Positions 1 to 6,382 of a stretch of DNA of 58,264 nucleotides are shown piece after piece. Both the position numbers and the translations under genes were made by a program. How positions within the stretch are numbered: position 1 is the stretch's first letter; every line of letters begins with the position of its first letter. Origin of the DNA: Pseudomonadota bacterium (GTDB lineage Bacteria; Pseudomonadota; Gammaproteobacteria; Steroidobacterales; Steroidobacteraceae); contig JAJZSQ010000007.1 of the NCBI GenBank assembly GCA_021849615.1, forward strand, positions 1 to 58,264, in the 5' to 3' direction. Below the pieces are notes generated by a model. The model saw only the letters and a program-made list of their open reading frames with translations, was not told where the DNA came from and did no database searches.

Positions 1-637
1 TGCCGAGTACGCCGAGAGCGTCGCGGAAATCATCGCTGGCGTACTGACTGCCGCGGTCGGAGTGAAACAGCGTGCCGGGTGGGGGTGACTCGAGATGGCA
101 GGCATTGCGCAGCGCATTGAGTACCAGCTCATCGGGCATGCGATCCGAGAGGCTGTAGCCGAGCACCTGGCGGGTCTGCAAGGCGATGATCACCGCCAAG
201 TACAACCAGCCTTCGCGAGTGGCAATGTAGGTGATATCGCTCGCCCAGGCATGCACGGCTGTATCGACGCCAAAGCGCCTCTGCAGGACGTTCGGGGCGA
301 TGGCGCGCTGATGAGCGCTGTCGGTCGTGCGCGGCACGAAGCGCCCTTTACGCACGCATCGCAGGTCTTCCTCGCGCATCACTCGTCGCACGCGCTTGGG
401 GTTCACGCACCAGCCCTGGGCGCGCAGCGCGTGGGTGAGGTGCCGGCGACCGTAGCGTCGCCGACTTTCCTCGTGGATCTGTACGATCGCTTCGCGCAAC
501 GGCGCGTCCGCATCGCTCTTTCGCGCACGTGCTCGGGCCTGCCAGGCGAAGAATCCCGAAGTCGATACTTCGAGCACCCGGCACATGAAACCGATCGGGT
601 AGTGAGTCCGCTGTGAGGCGATGTAGGCGTACTTCAC
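1..637 (-). CDS. IS3-family transposase OrfB, DDE catalytic domain (partial)
   Basis: Catalytic half of an IS3-family transposase, which cuts and joins DNA at the element ends. Reading from the GTG at 637 gives an open frame beginning VKYAYIASQRTHYPIGFMC. It contains the HTH_21-type segment (EESRRRYGRRHL), then the rve/DDE integrase core with the first catalytic Asp in SDITYIAT and the second in HSDRGSQYAS. The third catalytic residue (Glu) would lie beyond the window edge, so the 3' end is missing. The GTG overlaps the OrfA stop as GTGA and OrfB is in the -1 frame relative to OrfA, so it could be made by translational coupling or by frameshifting. No classical A6G slippery run is seen at the junction. 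Confidence 0.9.
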   Translation of the reverse strand, partial: MKYAYIASQRTHYPIGFMCRVLEVSTSGFFAWQARARARKSDADAPLREAIVQIHEESRRRYGRRHLTHALRAQGWCVNPKRVRRVMREEDLRCVRKGRFVPRTTDSAHQRAIAPNVLQRRFGVDTAVHAWASDITYIATREGWLYLAVIIALQTRQVLGYSLSDRMPDELVLNALRNACHLESPPPGTLFHSDRGSQYASDDFRDALGVLG

Positions 638-930
638 TTGGACTCCTTCGCGAAGTACGCAGCGGCCTTTTTTATGAAATCGCGCTCCATGCGCAGCTGA
701 GAATTCTCGGCTCGCAGCCGCGCGACTTCAGCTTCCAGATCGCTCACAGGACGGCGCTTACCGTCCTTCACGAATCCGGCTCCATCACGGGAAATGCGGA
801 TCCAATTGGCCAGCGTCTTGACCGAGATACCGAGCTTGCGAGCCGCCTTTGTGGCCCCGAGAGTCTCCGCCAATGACACTGCCTGCGCCTTGTAATCGGC
901 GGTATATTGAGCACTAACCTGACGTTCCAT
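634..930 (-). CDS. IS3-family transposase OrfA, HTH protein
   Basis: DNA-binding half of the IS3 transposase. The protein of about 98 residues has an N-terminal helix-turn-helix (LGATKAARKLGISVKTLANW) and a C-terminal leucine-zipper-like stretch (LEAEVARLRAENSQLRMERD) that mediates oligomerisation in this family. The ATG at 930 is preceded by GGAGG seven bases upstream and is preferred over the upstream TTG at 942. The stop overlaps the start of OrfB by four bases (GTGA). Confidence 0.9.
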   Translation of the reverse strand: MERQVSAQYTADYKAQAVSLAETLGATKAARKLGISVKTLANWIRISRDGAGFVKDGKRRPVSDLEAEVARLRAENSQLRMERDFIKKAAAYFAKESK

Positions 931-967
931 AGTAACCTCCAAGTGGTTGGTTTAATCCATCCATTGG

Positions 968-993
968 AGGTCCGTCAACGGGGGACTACTTCA
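968..993 (-). repeat. candidate terminal inverted repeat of the IS3 element
   Basis: On the minus strand the sequence starts TGAAGTAGTCCCCCGTTGAC and lies about 40 bases upstream of the OrfA start, where an IS3-family end is expected. The matching repeat at the other end is outside the window, so the exact boundary is an inference. Confidence 0.4.
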
Positions 994-995
994 CA

Positions 996-1262
996 GTGCC
1001 TCTGCTGGCCAACCGCATGCCGATAGACCTGCGAATATCCGTGTCCCTCGTTGCGCTAGTGATCTGTTCCCTGGCTGCATGGTCCCTTCGTCCGAGTCAA
1101 CGGAAGCCCATCGGCGGCTTCTCGCTTGCGCGTCGCCGGCTAGACCCAGTCATGCGCGCGACCTTCAATGCAAAAGGGTATCCGCGCAAGTATGCGTGGT
1201 ATGCCCCTCTTTTGATTTTCGCGATCATCCTTGCTCTCGTGTGGGCCTATGGCGATACCTGA
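996..1262 (+). CDS. small two-helix membrane protein, hypothetical
   Basis: Frame of 88 residues from GTG 996, or 81 from ATG 1017. It has two hydrophobic helices, roughly residues 10-32 (ISVSLVALVICSLAAWSL) and 66-86 (YAPLLIFAIILALVWAYG), joined by a basic loop (RPSQRKP, ARRRLD). I do not recognise the family. The frame begins within three bases of the predicted IS end, so it may be a gene whose promoter or 5' end was replaced by the insertion. The membrane pattern is the only support for its being real. The 226 bases that follow to 1488 hold no gene I can support. Confidence 0.35.
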   Translation: MPLLANRMPIDLRISVSLVALVICSLAAWSLRPSQRKPIGGFSLARRRLDPVMRATFNAKGYPRKYAWYAPLLIFAIILALVWAYGDT

Positions 1263-1488
1263 GATGGGGGAACGGAGCGTGATCGGCGGGTGGGAAAGAG
1301 GAGCGGAAGTGCGCAGCGGACTCGCATGTGCTCCGCGGGCACATCGTATAGAACGACAATCTGCGGCTCAAGCCGGACCCGGTGATTTCGAATGGCGGCT
1401 CAGGAGCGCGCTATTCCTTCACTGCGACTGGCCGGAATTGGCCGAACTATCGCATTGGCTCGCTGGCGTGCTTGCGAACGGGGGGTGC

Positions 1489-1797
1489 TCAGGCGATCTG
1501 TGGCGTAAACTTCAGCCCCAGCGCTTTGAGCACTTTGAGCACTGTACCGAGACTCGGGTTGCCGTCTTTGGAAAGCGCTTTGTAGAGACCCTCCCGCGTC
1601 AGGCCCGTTTCCTTTGCGAGTTGCATCATCCCCCGTGCGCGGGCGATATCCCCAATGGCAGCAGCAAGGAGCGCAGGATCTTCAGGAGCTTCGTCCAGAC
1701 ACGCCTGAAGGTAGGCGACCATGTCGTCCTCAGACTTCAGATAGTCCGCCGCGTCCCACCGGGAAAACGTCTCCTTTCTTCGTCGCTTAGTTGCCAT
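1489..1797 (-). CDS. type II antitoxin, HigA-like (HTH addiction-module antidote)
   Basis: Antitoxin of a toxin-antitoxin pair: it should bind and neutralise the toxin encoded just upstream and repress their shared promoter. The 102-residue protein has an N-terminal dimer/toxin-contact part (DAADYLKSEDDMVAYLQACL) and a C-terminal lambda-repressor-like helix-turn-helix (LAKETGLTREGLYKALSKDG, then PSLGTVLKVLKALGLKF), the organisation of the HI1420-type antidote family. The ATG lies three bases after the toxin stop. Toxin-first order is typical of HigBA systems. It sits between an IS and a tRNA gene, a common accessory location for such modules. Confidence 0.88.
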   Translation of the reverse strand: MATKRRRKETFSRWDAADYLKSEDDMVAYLQACLDEAPEDPALLAAAIGDIARARGMMQLAKETGLTREGLYKALSKDGNPSLGTVLKVLKALGLKFTPQIA

Positions 1798-1800
1798 ATA

Positions 1801-2088
1801 TCACCCCTTCCAGACTCTTGCGATGGCGATCGCTCTCTTGATGTCCGCGTCCTGCGTCCGCTTGTCACCTCCGCAAAGCAGCAGGGCGAGAACGGCGCCA
1901 CGCTGCACGTAGTAAACGCGATAGCCAGGGCCATAATCGATGCGCAGCTCGCTTACTCCGGAGCCAACAGGTCTCGCATCGCCTGAGTTGCCGAGGGAAA
2001 GCCGGCGAATACGAGCATTGATGCGTGCCTGCGCTTGGCGGTCTCGAAGTGAGTTGAACCACGACTCGAACGTGGCAGACTTGAGCAC
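1801..2088 (-). CDS. type II toxin, RelE/HigB-like (Gp49 family)
   Basis: Probable ribosome-dependent mRNA interferase of the RelE/ParE superfamily, Gp49/HigB branch. The 95-residue basic protein shows the family landmarks: FESWFNSLRDRQAQARINAR near the N-terminus, GDARPVGSGVSELRIDYGPGYRVYY in the middle, and LLLCGGDKRTQDADIKRA toward the end with the conserved basic GGDK segment. It is first in a two-gene operon with the HigA-like antitoxin. The promoter and repeated operator candidates lie directly upstream (2103-2144). Confidence 0.88.
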   Translation of the reverse strand: MLKSATFESWFNSLRDRQAQARINARIRRLSLGNSGDARPVGSGVSELRIDYGPGYRVYYVQRGAVLALLLCGGDKRTQDADIKRAIAIARVWKG

Positions 2089-2102
2089 TTCGACCGTGAA
2101 AC

Positions 2103-2131
2103 AATGTAAACCATAGTTCTCGTATTGTCAA
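2103..2131 (-). promoter_or_regulatory. sigma-70 promoter of the toxin-antitoxin operon
   Basis: On the minus strand a perfect -35 TTGACA (2131-2126) and a -10 TACATT (2108-2103) are separated by exactly 17 bases, just upstream of the toxin start at 2088. The leader would be about 10 bases. Confidence 0.6.
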
Positions 2132-2144
2132 CTGTAGTTCACGT
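2114..2144 (-). repeat. direct repeat over the TA promoter, candidate antitoxin operator
   Basis: TAGTTCTCGT (2114-2123) and TAGTTCACGT (2135-2144, plus strand) match at 9 of 10 positions and start 21 bases apart, about two helical turns. One copy lies in the -10/-35 spacer and the other just upstream of the -35. This is where autoregulating antitoxins of this family bind; the binding itself is inferred. Confidence 0.45.
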
Positions 2145-2478
2145 CTAGACTCGTCAGTCCGAATGGCGGCTATCTGGGAAACTCCAGGATCTCCCGGAAT
2201 GACGCCTTACTGGCCGACTGCGGAAATTCCGTTTCGCATTCGGTCTCGGGCCAGAGGCTGGAGAAGAGTTGAGGGACGGCGATAGCGCTCGCTGATTCGC
2301 ACTTGGAATTTGAGCCAAAAGCCAAGTGCGACGCTACGTGCGAATGCCGGGGCAACGAGGGGCAAGTACGGGCAATTACCCCGGGCGGGCTCGCCGTCCA
2401 GATCCCGCGAATTTTCCCAAGCGATCAGATATTTGCCGTCGCTGCTGTTGCCGCAGCTTGCCTGGCGTCGCCTGGGAA
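2145..2478. other. intergenic stretch without a supported gene (334 bases)
   Basis: Lies between the toxin-antitoxin promoter and the 3' end of tRNA-Gly. Open frames that cross it start inside the tRNA and are typical tRNA read-through artefacts. Because it abuts the tRNA 3' end it could be the remnant edge of an integrated element, but no integrase is recognisable here. Confidence 0.5.
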
Positions 2479-2552
2479 TGGAGCGGGTGATGGGAATCGA
2501 ACCCACGTTAGCAGCTTGGGAAGCTGCAGTTCTACCATTGAACTACACCCGC
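2479..2552 (-). tRNA. tRNA-Gly (anticodon CCC)
   Basis: The minus strand folds as a full cloverleaf: acceptor GCGGGTG with CACCCGC, D arm GTTC/GAAC, anticodon stem GCAGC/GCTGC around loop TTCCCAA (anticodon CCC), and T arm GTGGG/CCCAT with loop TTCGATT. The discriminator is T and CCA is encoded. A promoter is placed 13 bases upstream. Confidence 0.95.
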
Positions 2553-2564
2553 GCAGGGGACGTG

Positions 2565-2594
2565 ATCTTACGGAATGGCGGGGCTCTCTGGCAA
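2565..2594 (-). promoter_or_regulatory. candidate promoter of tRNA-Gly
   Basis: Minus-strand TTGCCA (2594-2589) and TAAGAT (2570-2565) are separated by 18 bases, and the -10 ends 12 bases before the mature tRNA 5' end at 2552. Each hexamer matches consensus at four positions. Confidence 0.4.
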
Positions 2595-2733
2595 TCGTGG
2601 GTGGGGAAGTGCAGTGTCGCGCTTCGGTGGCGATCCGCGCGCTCGCGGGTGAGGGCGGGGCGAAGTCCGGCCGCTGCGCGTGGCGGTCCCGGGCGGTGCA
2701 GAAGATTCCCCATCATTCTGCTAGGGTCCGCGT

Positions 2734-2775
2734 ATGACCCGCATCCATCGTGACCCGTTTCAGGGGCGGCCGTGA
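2734..2775 (+). CDS. possible 13-residue leader peptide ahead of the LOG gene
   Basis: ATG 2734 opens a 13-codon frame (MTRIHRDPFQGRP) whose TGA overlaps the GTG of the next gene as GTGA. A TAGGGT -10-like box at 2722-2727 ends six bases before the ATG, so the transcript could start at or near this ATG. The same four-base overlap style is used throughout the window, but a frame this short could easily be chance. Confidence 0.2.
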   Translation: MTRIHRDPFQGRP

Positions 2776-3377
2776 GCGTCACAGCCGAGCGTTCATTTGA
2801 GCGCACCGTGTGCGTCTACTGTGCGTCCAGCCGCAGCGCTGATCCCGAATACCGGCAGGCGGCATTCCGGCTGGGCGAGGTCTTGGCGGAGCAGGGCATT
2901 GCCATCATCTACGGAGGCGGTGCCCGCGGCTCGATGGGCTCTCTCGCGGACGGCGCGCTGGGGAGCGGCGGCCGCGTGGTGGGCATCCTGCCCCGATTCA
3001 TGGCGGACCTGGAGTGGGGGCATCCGAGCCTCAGCGAGCTGAAGCTGGTCGAGGATATGCGCACCCGTAAGCACCTGATGCTGTCCGGCGCCCACGCGGC
3101 GATCGCACTGCCGGGCGGCAGCGGCACATTCGAGGAGCTGCTCGAGGCGCTGACGCTGAAGCGACTCGGCCTCTTCCTTGGGCCGATCGTGCTGGTAAAT
3201 ACCCGCAACTACTTCGAGCCGCTGCGCATATTGCTTGAGGCGGCGGTACGGGAACGCTTCATGGACGAACGACACCTGGCCATGTGGCAGATCGTGTCGA
3301 GCGCTGAGGAGGTGCCTGAGGCGCTCGCGAGCGCCCCGGACTGGTCCTCCGCGGCGCGCGAATTCGCAGCCGTCTAG
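2772..3377 (+). CDS. LOG family protein (cytokinin riboside 5'-monophosphate phosphoribohydrolase type)
   Basis: Member of the TIGR00730/LOG Rossmann-fold family, which hydrolyses nucleoside 5'-monophosphates to free base and ribose 5-phosphate; bacterial members are often general nucleotide phosphoribohydrolases. The 201-residue protein shows the VCVYCASS strand near residue 13, the YGGG turn with GSMG (47-56), and the signature PGGSGTFEE (114-122) containing the catalytic Glu. The start is GTG 2772, preceded by CAGGGGCGG as a possible ribosome site. It is transcribed away from tRNA-Gly and converges with the uppS-like gene (7-base gap). The physiological substrate cannot be read from the sequence. 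Confidence 0.9.
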   Translation: MSVTAERSFERTVCVYCASSRSADPEYRQAAFRLGEVLAEQGIAIIYGGGARGSMGSLADGALGSGGRVVGILPRFMADLEWGHPSLSELKLVEDMRTRKHLMLSGAHAAIALPGGSGTFEELLEALTLKRLGLFLGPIVLVNTRNYFEPLRILLEAAVRERFMDERHLAMWQIVSSAEEVPEALASAPDWSSAAREFAAV

Positions 3378-3384
3378 ATTCCGC

Positions 3385-4092
3385 TCAAGCTGATTCGGCG
3401 AGAACCTTGCCGAAGCGCCGTTGCCGCCCGCCGAAGTCCTCGAGCGCCGCGTGCAACCCGGTTTCACCGAATTCCGGCCAGAGCGCATCGGTGAAATAGA
3501 GTTCCGCGTACGCGCAGTCCCAGAGCAGGAAGTCCGACAGCCGCTGATCGCCGCCGGTGCGGATCAGCAGATCCACCGGGCCGGCTTCCCCGGCGGAATG
3601 ATCGACTTCGGCGAGCAGCGCCTCGAATGCCTCGGCGCTGAGTCCGCCGGTGGTGGCGCGCCGTGCCGCCTCAAGAATGCTGTGCCGGGACGAATAGTCG
3701 ACCGCGATGCGCAGCCGCATGCGCGTGCAGTGCGCGGTCAGCTGCTCGCTGGTTTCGATGGCCCGCACCAGGCTGGTGGGCAGCCGGTCACGGCGGCCGA
3801 TCACATTGATGCGCACCGAGTTGCGCAGGCAGCGGCGGGTTTCGCTCGCCAGATAACACTGCAGCAGCCGCAGCAGTGACTCGACTTCGGGGCTCGGCCG
3901 GCCCCAGTTGTCCGAGGAGAACGCGTACAGCGTCAGGGTGCGGATGCCGGCGCGGGCGCTTGCCTCGACGACGCGGCGCACCATTTTCGCGCCCTGCACG
4001 TGTCCGGCGCTGCGCGGCAGGCCGCGCCGCTGAGCCCAGCGGCCGTTGCCGTCCATGATGATGGCGACGTGAAATTTTCCCGTAGCGCTCAT
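3385..4092 (-). CDS. uppS: cis-prenyltransferase (UppS-like isoprenyl transferase), divergent paralogue
   Basis: Condenses isopentenyl diphosphate onto an allylic primer to make polyprenyl diphosphate. The 235-residue protein has the catalytic Asp in [10 protein letters not shown] (D14), FSSDNW near 58-63, the diphosphate-binding [14 protein letters not shown] (178-191) and FTDALWPEF. The usual NYGGRxDI motif is instead DYSSRHSI (132-139), so this looks like a second, specialised member; the housekeeping uppS normally sits with cdsA/dxr, absent here. Its ATG overlaps the stop of the regulator upstream (ATGA), so it is the last gene of a three-gene coupled operon. The gene symbol describes the family; the product chain length is unknown. 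Confidence 0.88.
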   Translation of the reverse strand: MSATGKFHVAIIMDGNGRWAQRRGLPRSAGHVQGAKMVRRVVEASARAGIRTLTLYAFSSDNWGRPSPEVESLLRLLQCYLASETRRCLRNSVRINVIGRRDRLPTSLVRAIETSEQLTAHCTRMRLRIAVDYSSRHSILEAARRATTGGLSAEAFEALLAEVDHSAGEAGPVDLLIRTGGDQRLSDFLLWDCAYAELYFTDALWPEFGETGLHAALEDFGGRQRRFGKVLAESA

Positions 4093-4469
4093 GAGCGTCT
4101 CGTGGCCTTGATCACCGCTTCGATGTGATCGAGATAACGGTACAGCGCGTGGCGGCCTGCCGGCGTGAGCCGATACTCGGATTTCGGCCGCCGACCCGCG
4201 AACGACTTCTCACACTCGATGTAGCCGGCTTCCTCGAGCTTGCGCGCGTGCGCACTCAAATTGCCGTCGCTCACCTCGAACAGCGCCTTCAGTTCGTTGA
4301 AGGTCAACTGCTCGTTGACCGCCAGTGCGCTCATGATCCCGAGCCGGACACGCTCATACACGAGGCGGTCGAATTTCGTGTCAGCCGCGCTGGTGGCCGC
4401 GTGCGGCGCGCTCTTTTCCGGGACAGGAGCGCTCAGTGGAGCCTCGCTGCGGCGTGTGTTCGACTTCAC
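4089..4469 (-). CDS. winged-helix transcriptional regulator
   Basis: The 126-residue protein has a disordered N-terminus followed by a winged-helix domain of the HTH_34/ArsR-like type: [34 protein letters not shown] (recognition helix), [13 protein letters not shown], then the wing [20 protein letters not shown] 4469 is preferred because it overlaps the stop of the membrane-protein gene as GTGA; a longer in-frame start would run far into that gene. The arrangement membrane protein-regulator-enzyme suggests it controls its own operon. No ligand-binding domain is visible. Confidence 0.82.
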   Translation of the reverse strand: MKSNTRRSEAPLSAPVPEKSAPHAATSAADTKFDRLVYERVRLGIMSALAVNEQLTFNELKALFEVSDGNLSAHARKLEEAGYIECEKSFAGRRPKSEYRLTPAGRHALYRYLDHIEAVIKATRRS

Positions 4470-5080
4470 GCGGCGGCCTCCGCACGCGCATCCAGGCGGC
4501 CGATCAGCAGTCCGAACACCAGGTGCAGCAGCCCGAAGCCGCCGCCGAGCACCACGTTGTGCCAACCCGGGGGCAGCGCATAGGCGAGCACGCCGAGCAG
4601 GACGAACAGAGCACCCATGGTGCCGATCAGGCGCATCATCGTCGATGCGGTGACCAGTGTGGCCGACAGGACCGCGCTGCCGTAGAGCAGCAGCCAGGTG
4701 CCGGGAATCAGTCGGGCTTCACCCGCACGGTAGAGCACCGCGGTCAGCACTCCGCCGGTGAGCAGCGCCGGCGCCAAGCACAGCACGAAACGTCGCGCCG
4801 GCCCGCGGTACAGCGGCAGCCCCGTGCCGGAGCGGTGACGCGCGATCAGGACGACCCCGAGGCCCGCGCCGAGCACGCTCGCGAGCAGCCAGATCGGCAG
4901 CCAATGCGGGGCGAGTCGCGGCAGCGAGGCGAGGCCCGCCGCGGCGAGCCCCACCAGCCCCATGGCGACGCCCGCCGTGCCGGGCACGGCAAAGGCGCCG
5001 GCCGCTTCGATCGAAGCGCGGATGTAGTTCAGCGTTCCGAGCGCGTGGCTGTCCATGGCCACCGGGGAGTTCGATCGCAT
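4466..5080 (-). CDS. multi-pass membrane protein, hypothetical
   Basis: The 204-residue protein has about five or six hydrophobic helices (for example TAGVAMGLVGLAAAGLA, WLPIWLLASVLGAGLGVVLI, FVLCLAPALLTGGVLTAVLY, LIGTMGALFVLLGVLAYAL). I do not recognise a named family. Pairing of such a membrane protein with a small winged-helix regulator is a recurrent bacterial arrangement. The start is ATG 5080, or ATG 5056 after 24 bases. The operon promoter at 5117-5145 places transcription start about 30 bases upstream of ATG 5080. It may sense or respond to the envelope, but that is only context. Confidence 0.7.
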   Translation of the reverse strand: MRSNSPVAMDSHALGTLNYIRASIEAAGAFAVPGTAGVAMGLVGLAAAGLASLPRLAPHWLPIWLLASVLGAGLGVVLIARHRSGTGLPLYRGPARRFVLCLAPALLTGGVLTAVLYRAGEARLIPGTWLLLYGSAVLSATLVTASTMMRLIGTMGALFVLLGVLAYALPPGWHNVVLGGGFGLLHLVFGLLIGRLDARAEAAA

Positions 5081-5116
5081 CGGGGGGAGGGTCTGGCCAA
5101 AGCGGATAGAAGCAGA

Positions 5117-5145
5117 ACTTTAGTCGGCGGTCCCGTATTCGTCAA
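5117..5145 (-). promoter_or_regulatory. sigma-70 promoter of the membrane protein-regulator-uppS operon
   Basis: Minus-strand TTGACG (5145-5140) and TAAAGT (5122-5117) are separated by 17 bases and sit about 35 bases ahead of ATG 5080. It is divergent to emrA. Confidence 0.55.
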
Positions 5146-5235
5146 GTACTCTGCATCGCAAAGTCAAGAAATGTCCAGCCTGCGGCAGCGGCAGGACAAA
5201 CGAGCGGCAATGAACGTAAGATATGCTCCATCGCC

Positions 5236-6381
5236 ATGGATTCGACGAACACCTCCTCCGGCCGCGATGGACGGCCCGAAGACTCGGCTGCACCGGCGGC
5301 GCCAAGTGCGCACACGGGCAGTCCGGGAACCCCCGCACAGCCTTCTGCGCCGCCGCGCCCGGGTCGTCGCGCCACCTTCATGATCGCCGGCATCGTGGTG
5401 CTCGCGGTGATCGTGATCGTGGGCATCCTCGCGTGGTGGTATGAGAGTCGCTTCCTCACCACCGATGACGCGTTCATCGATACCCGCGTCGTGGCCGTTG
5501 CCCCCCGCGTGGCCGGACAGATCATCGCGGTGCCCGTGACCGACAACGAGCGGGTCGCCGCCGGCGAGGTGGTGGCGCAAATCGACCCGACGCCCTATCA
5601 GGTTGCGCTGCAGCAGTCGCTCGCGGCCGAACAGCTCGCCAAGACGGGGCTTGCCCAGGCGCGAGCCAATATCGTGGTGGCGCAGGCTGCCGTGCAGCAG
5701 GCGCAGGCCGCGTACGTCAGCGCAGCGGCCCAGGCCGCCAATGCCCGAGCCGATCTGAAGCGCTACCGCTTCCTGCATCGGCGCAACGCCAAAGCGGTGG
5801 CCCGGACCCAGATGGACCAAGTGCTCACCGCCGCGCGCAGCGCGAGTGCCGAGGCGCGAGCCGCCCTGAAACGCGTGAGCGGCGCGAAAGCGCAAATCCT
5901 GGCGGCGCGGGCCGCACTCGCCGGTGCCGTGGCTCGAGTGGCCAGCGCGCGCGCCGAGGTGAAATCCACCCGACTCGATCTGAGCTACACTACCGTGCGG
6001 GCCGCGCAGGCGGGCCATGTCACCAAGAAGTCCGTCGCGGTCGGCAATTACGTCGGCCCGGGCCAGGAGCTCATGGCGATCGTCCCGCAGCAGCTGTGGG
6101 TCACGGCCAACTTCAAAGAGACGGACCTGGATCTGATTCACCCCGGTCAGCGCGTCAGCATCAACATCGATGCCTGTCCGAATGCCAAGGTGCGCGGGCA
6201 CGTCGCCTCGATCCAGCGCGGCTCGGGCGAGGCATTCGACCTGCTGCCGCCGCAGAACGCCACGGGCAACTACGTCAAGATCGTGCAGCGCGTGCCGGTG
6301 CGCATCGACTTCGACGCACTGCCACCGCACTGCGTACTCGGTCCCGGCATGTCGGTCGAGCCGGACATCAGGATCAACTGA
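5236..6381 (+). CDS. emrA: EmrA/HlyD-type membrane fusion protein
   Basis: Periplasmic adaptor of a major-facilitator multidrug exporter, linking the inner-membrane pump to an outer-membrane channel. Its 381 residues comprise a proline-rich cytoplasmic N-terminus, one transmembrane helix (about 50-70, IAGIVVLAVIVIVGILAWW), a lipoyl-type half motif DDAFIDTRVVAVAPRVAGQI, a long alanine-rich coiled-coil hairpin (about 125-235), and a second half beginning VRAAQAGHVTKKSVAVGNYV. It is followed one base later by emrB. A TATGCT -10-like box ends eight bases before the ATG and no Shine-Dalgarno is visible, so the message may be leaderless. No TolC-like gene is nearby. Confidence 0.9.
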   Translation: MDSTNTSSGRDGRPEDSAAPAAPSAHTGSPGTPAQPSAPPRPGRRATFMIAGIVVLAVIVIVGILAWWYESRFLTTDDAFIDTRVVAVAPRVAGQIIAVPVTDNERVAAGEVVAQIDPTPYQVALQQSLAAEQLAKTGLAQARANIVVAQAAVQQAQAAYVSAAAQAANARADLKRYRFLHRRNAKAVARTQMDQVLTAARSASAEARAALKRVSGAKAQILAARAALAGAVARVASARAEVKSTRLDLSYTTVRAAQAGHVTKKSVAVGNYVGPGQELMAIVPQQLWVTANFKETDLDLIHPGQRVSINIDACPNAKVRGHVASIQRGSGEAFDLLPPQNATGNYVKIVQRVPVRIDFDALPPHCVLGPGMSVEPDIRIN

Positions 6382-6382
6382 C

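Larger units (their letters stand above)
1..993 (-). mobile_element. IS3-family insertion sequence, partial (cut by window start)
   Basis: Two overlapping minus-strand frames have the IS3-family layout: a short HTH/leucine-zipper OrfA followed by a DDE integrase-like OrfB. The upstream end is placed at about 993, where the minus strand begins TGAAGTAGTCCCCCGTTGAC, a TG-initiated GC-rich end of the kind found in this family. The other end lies outside the window, so terminal repeats and target-site duplication cannot be checked. The visible part of both frames is open, so the copy may be intact. Confidence 0.85.

Noticed and set aside
2207-2506. Minus-strand frame starting MGSIPITRS inside the tRNA
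   Set aside because: Begins within the T arm of the tRNA; the rest has no recognisable domain or ribosome site.
2303-2753. Plus-strand frames reading through tRNA-Gly, with MGIEPTLAAWEAAVLPLNYTR-like sequence
   Set aside because: This peptide is the translation of the tRNA complement and is a well-known spurious annotation.
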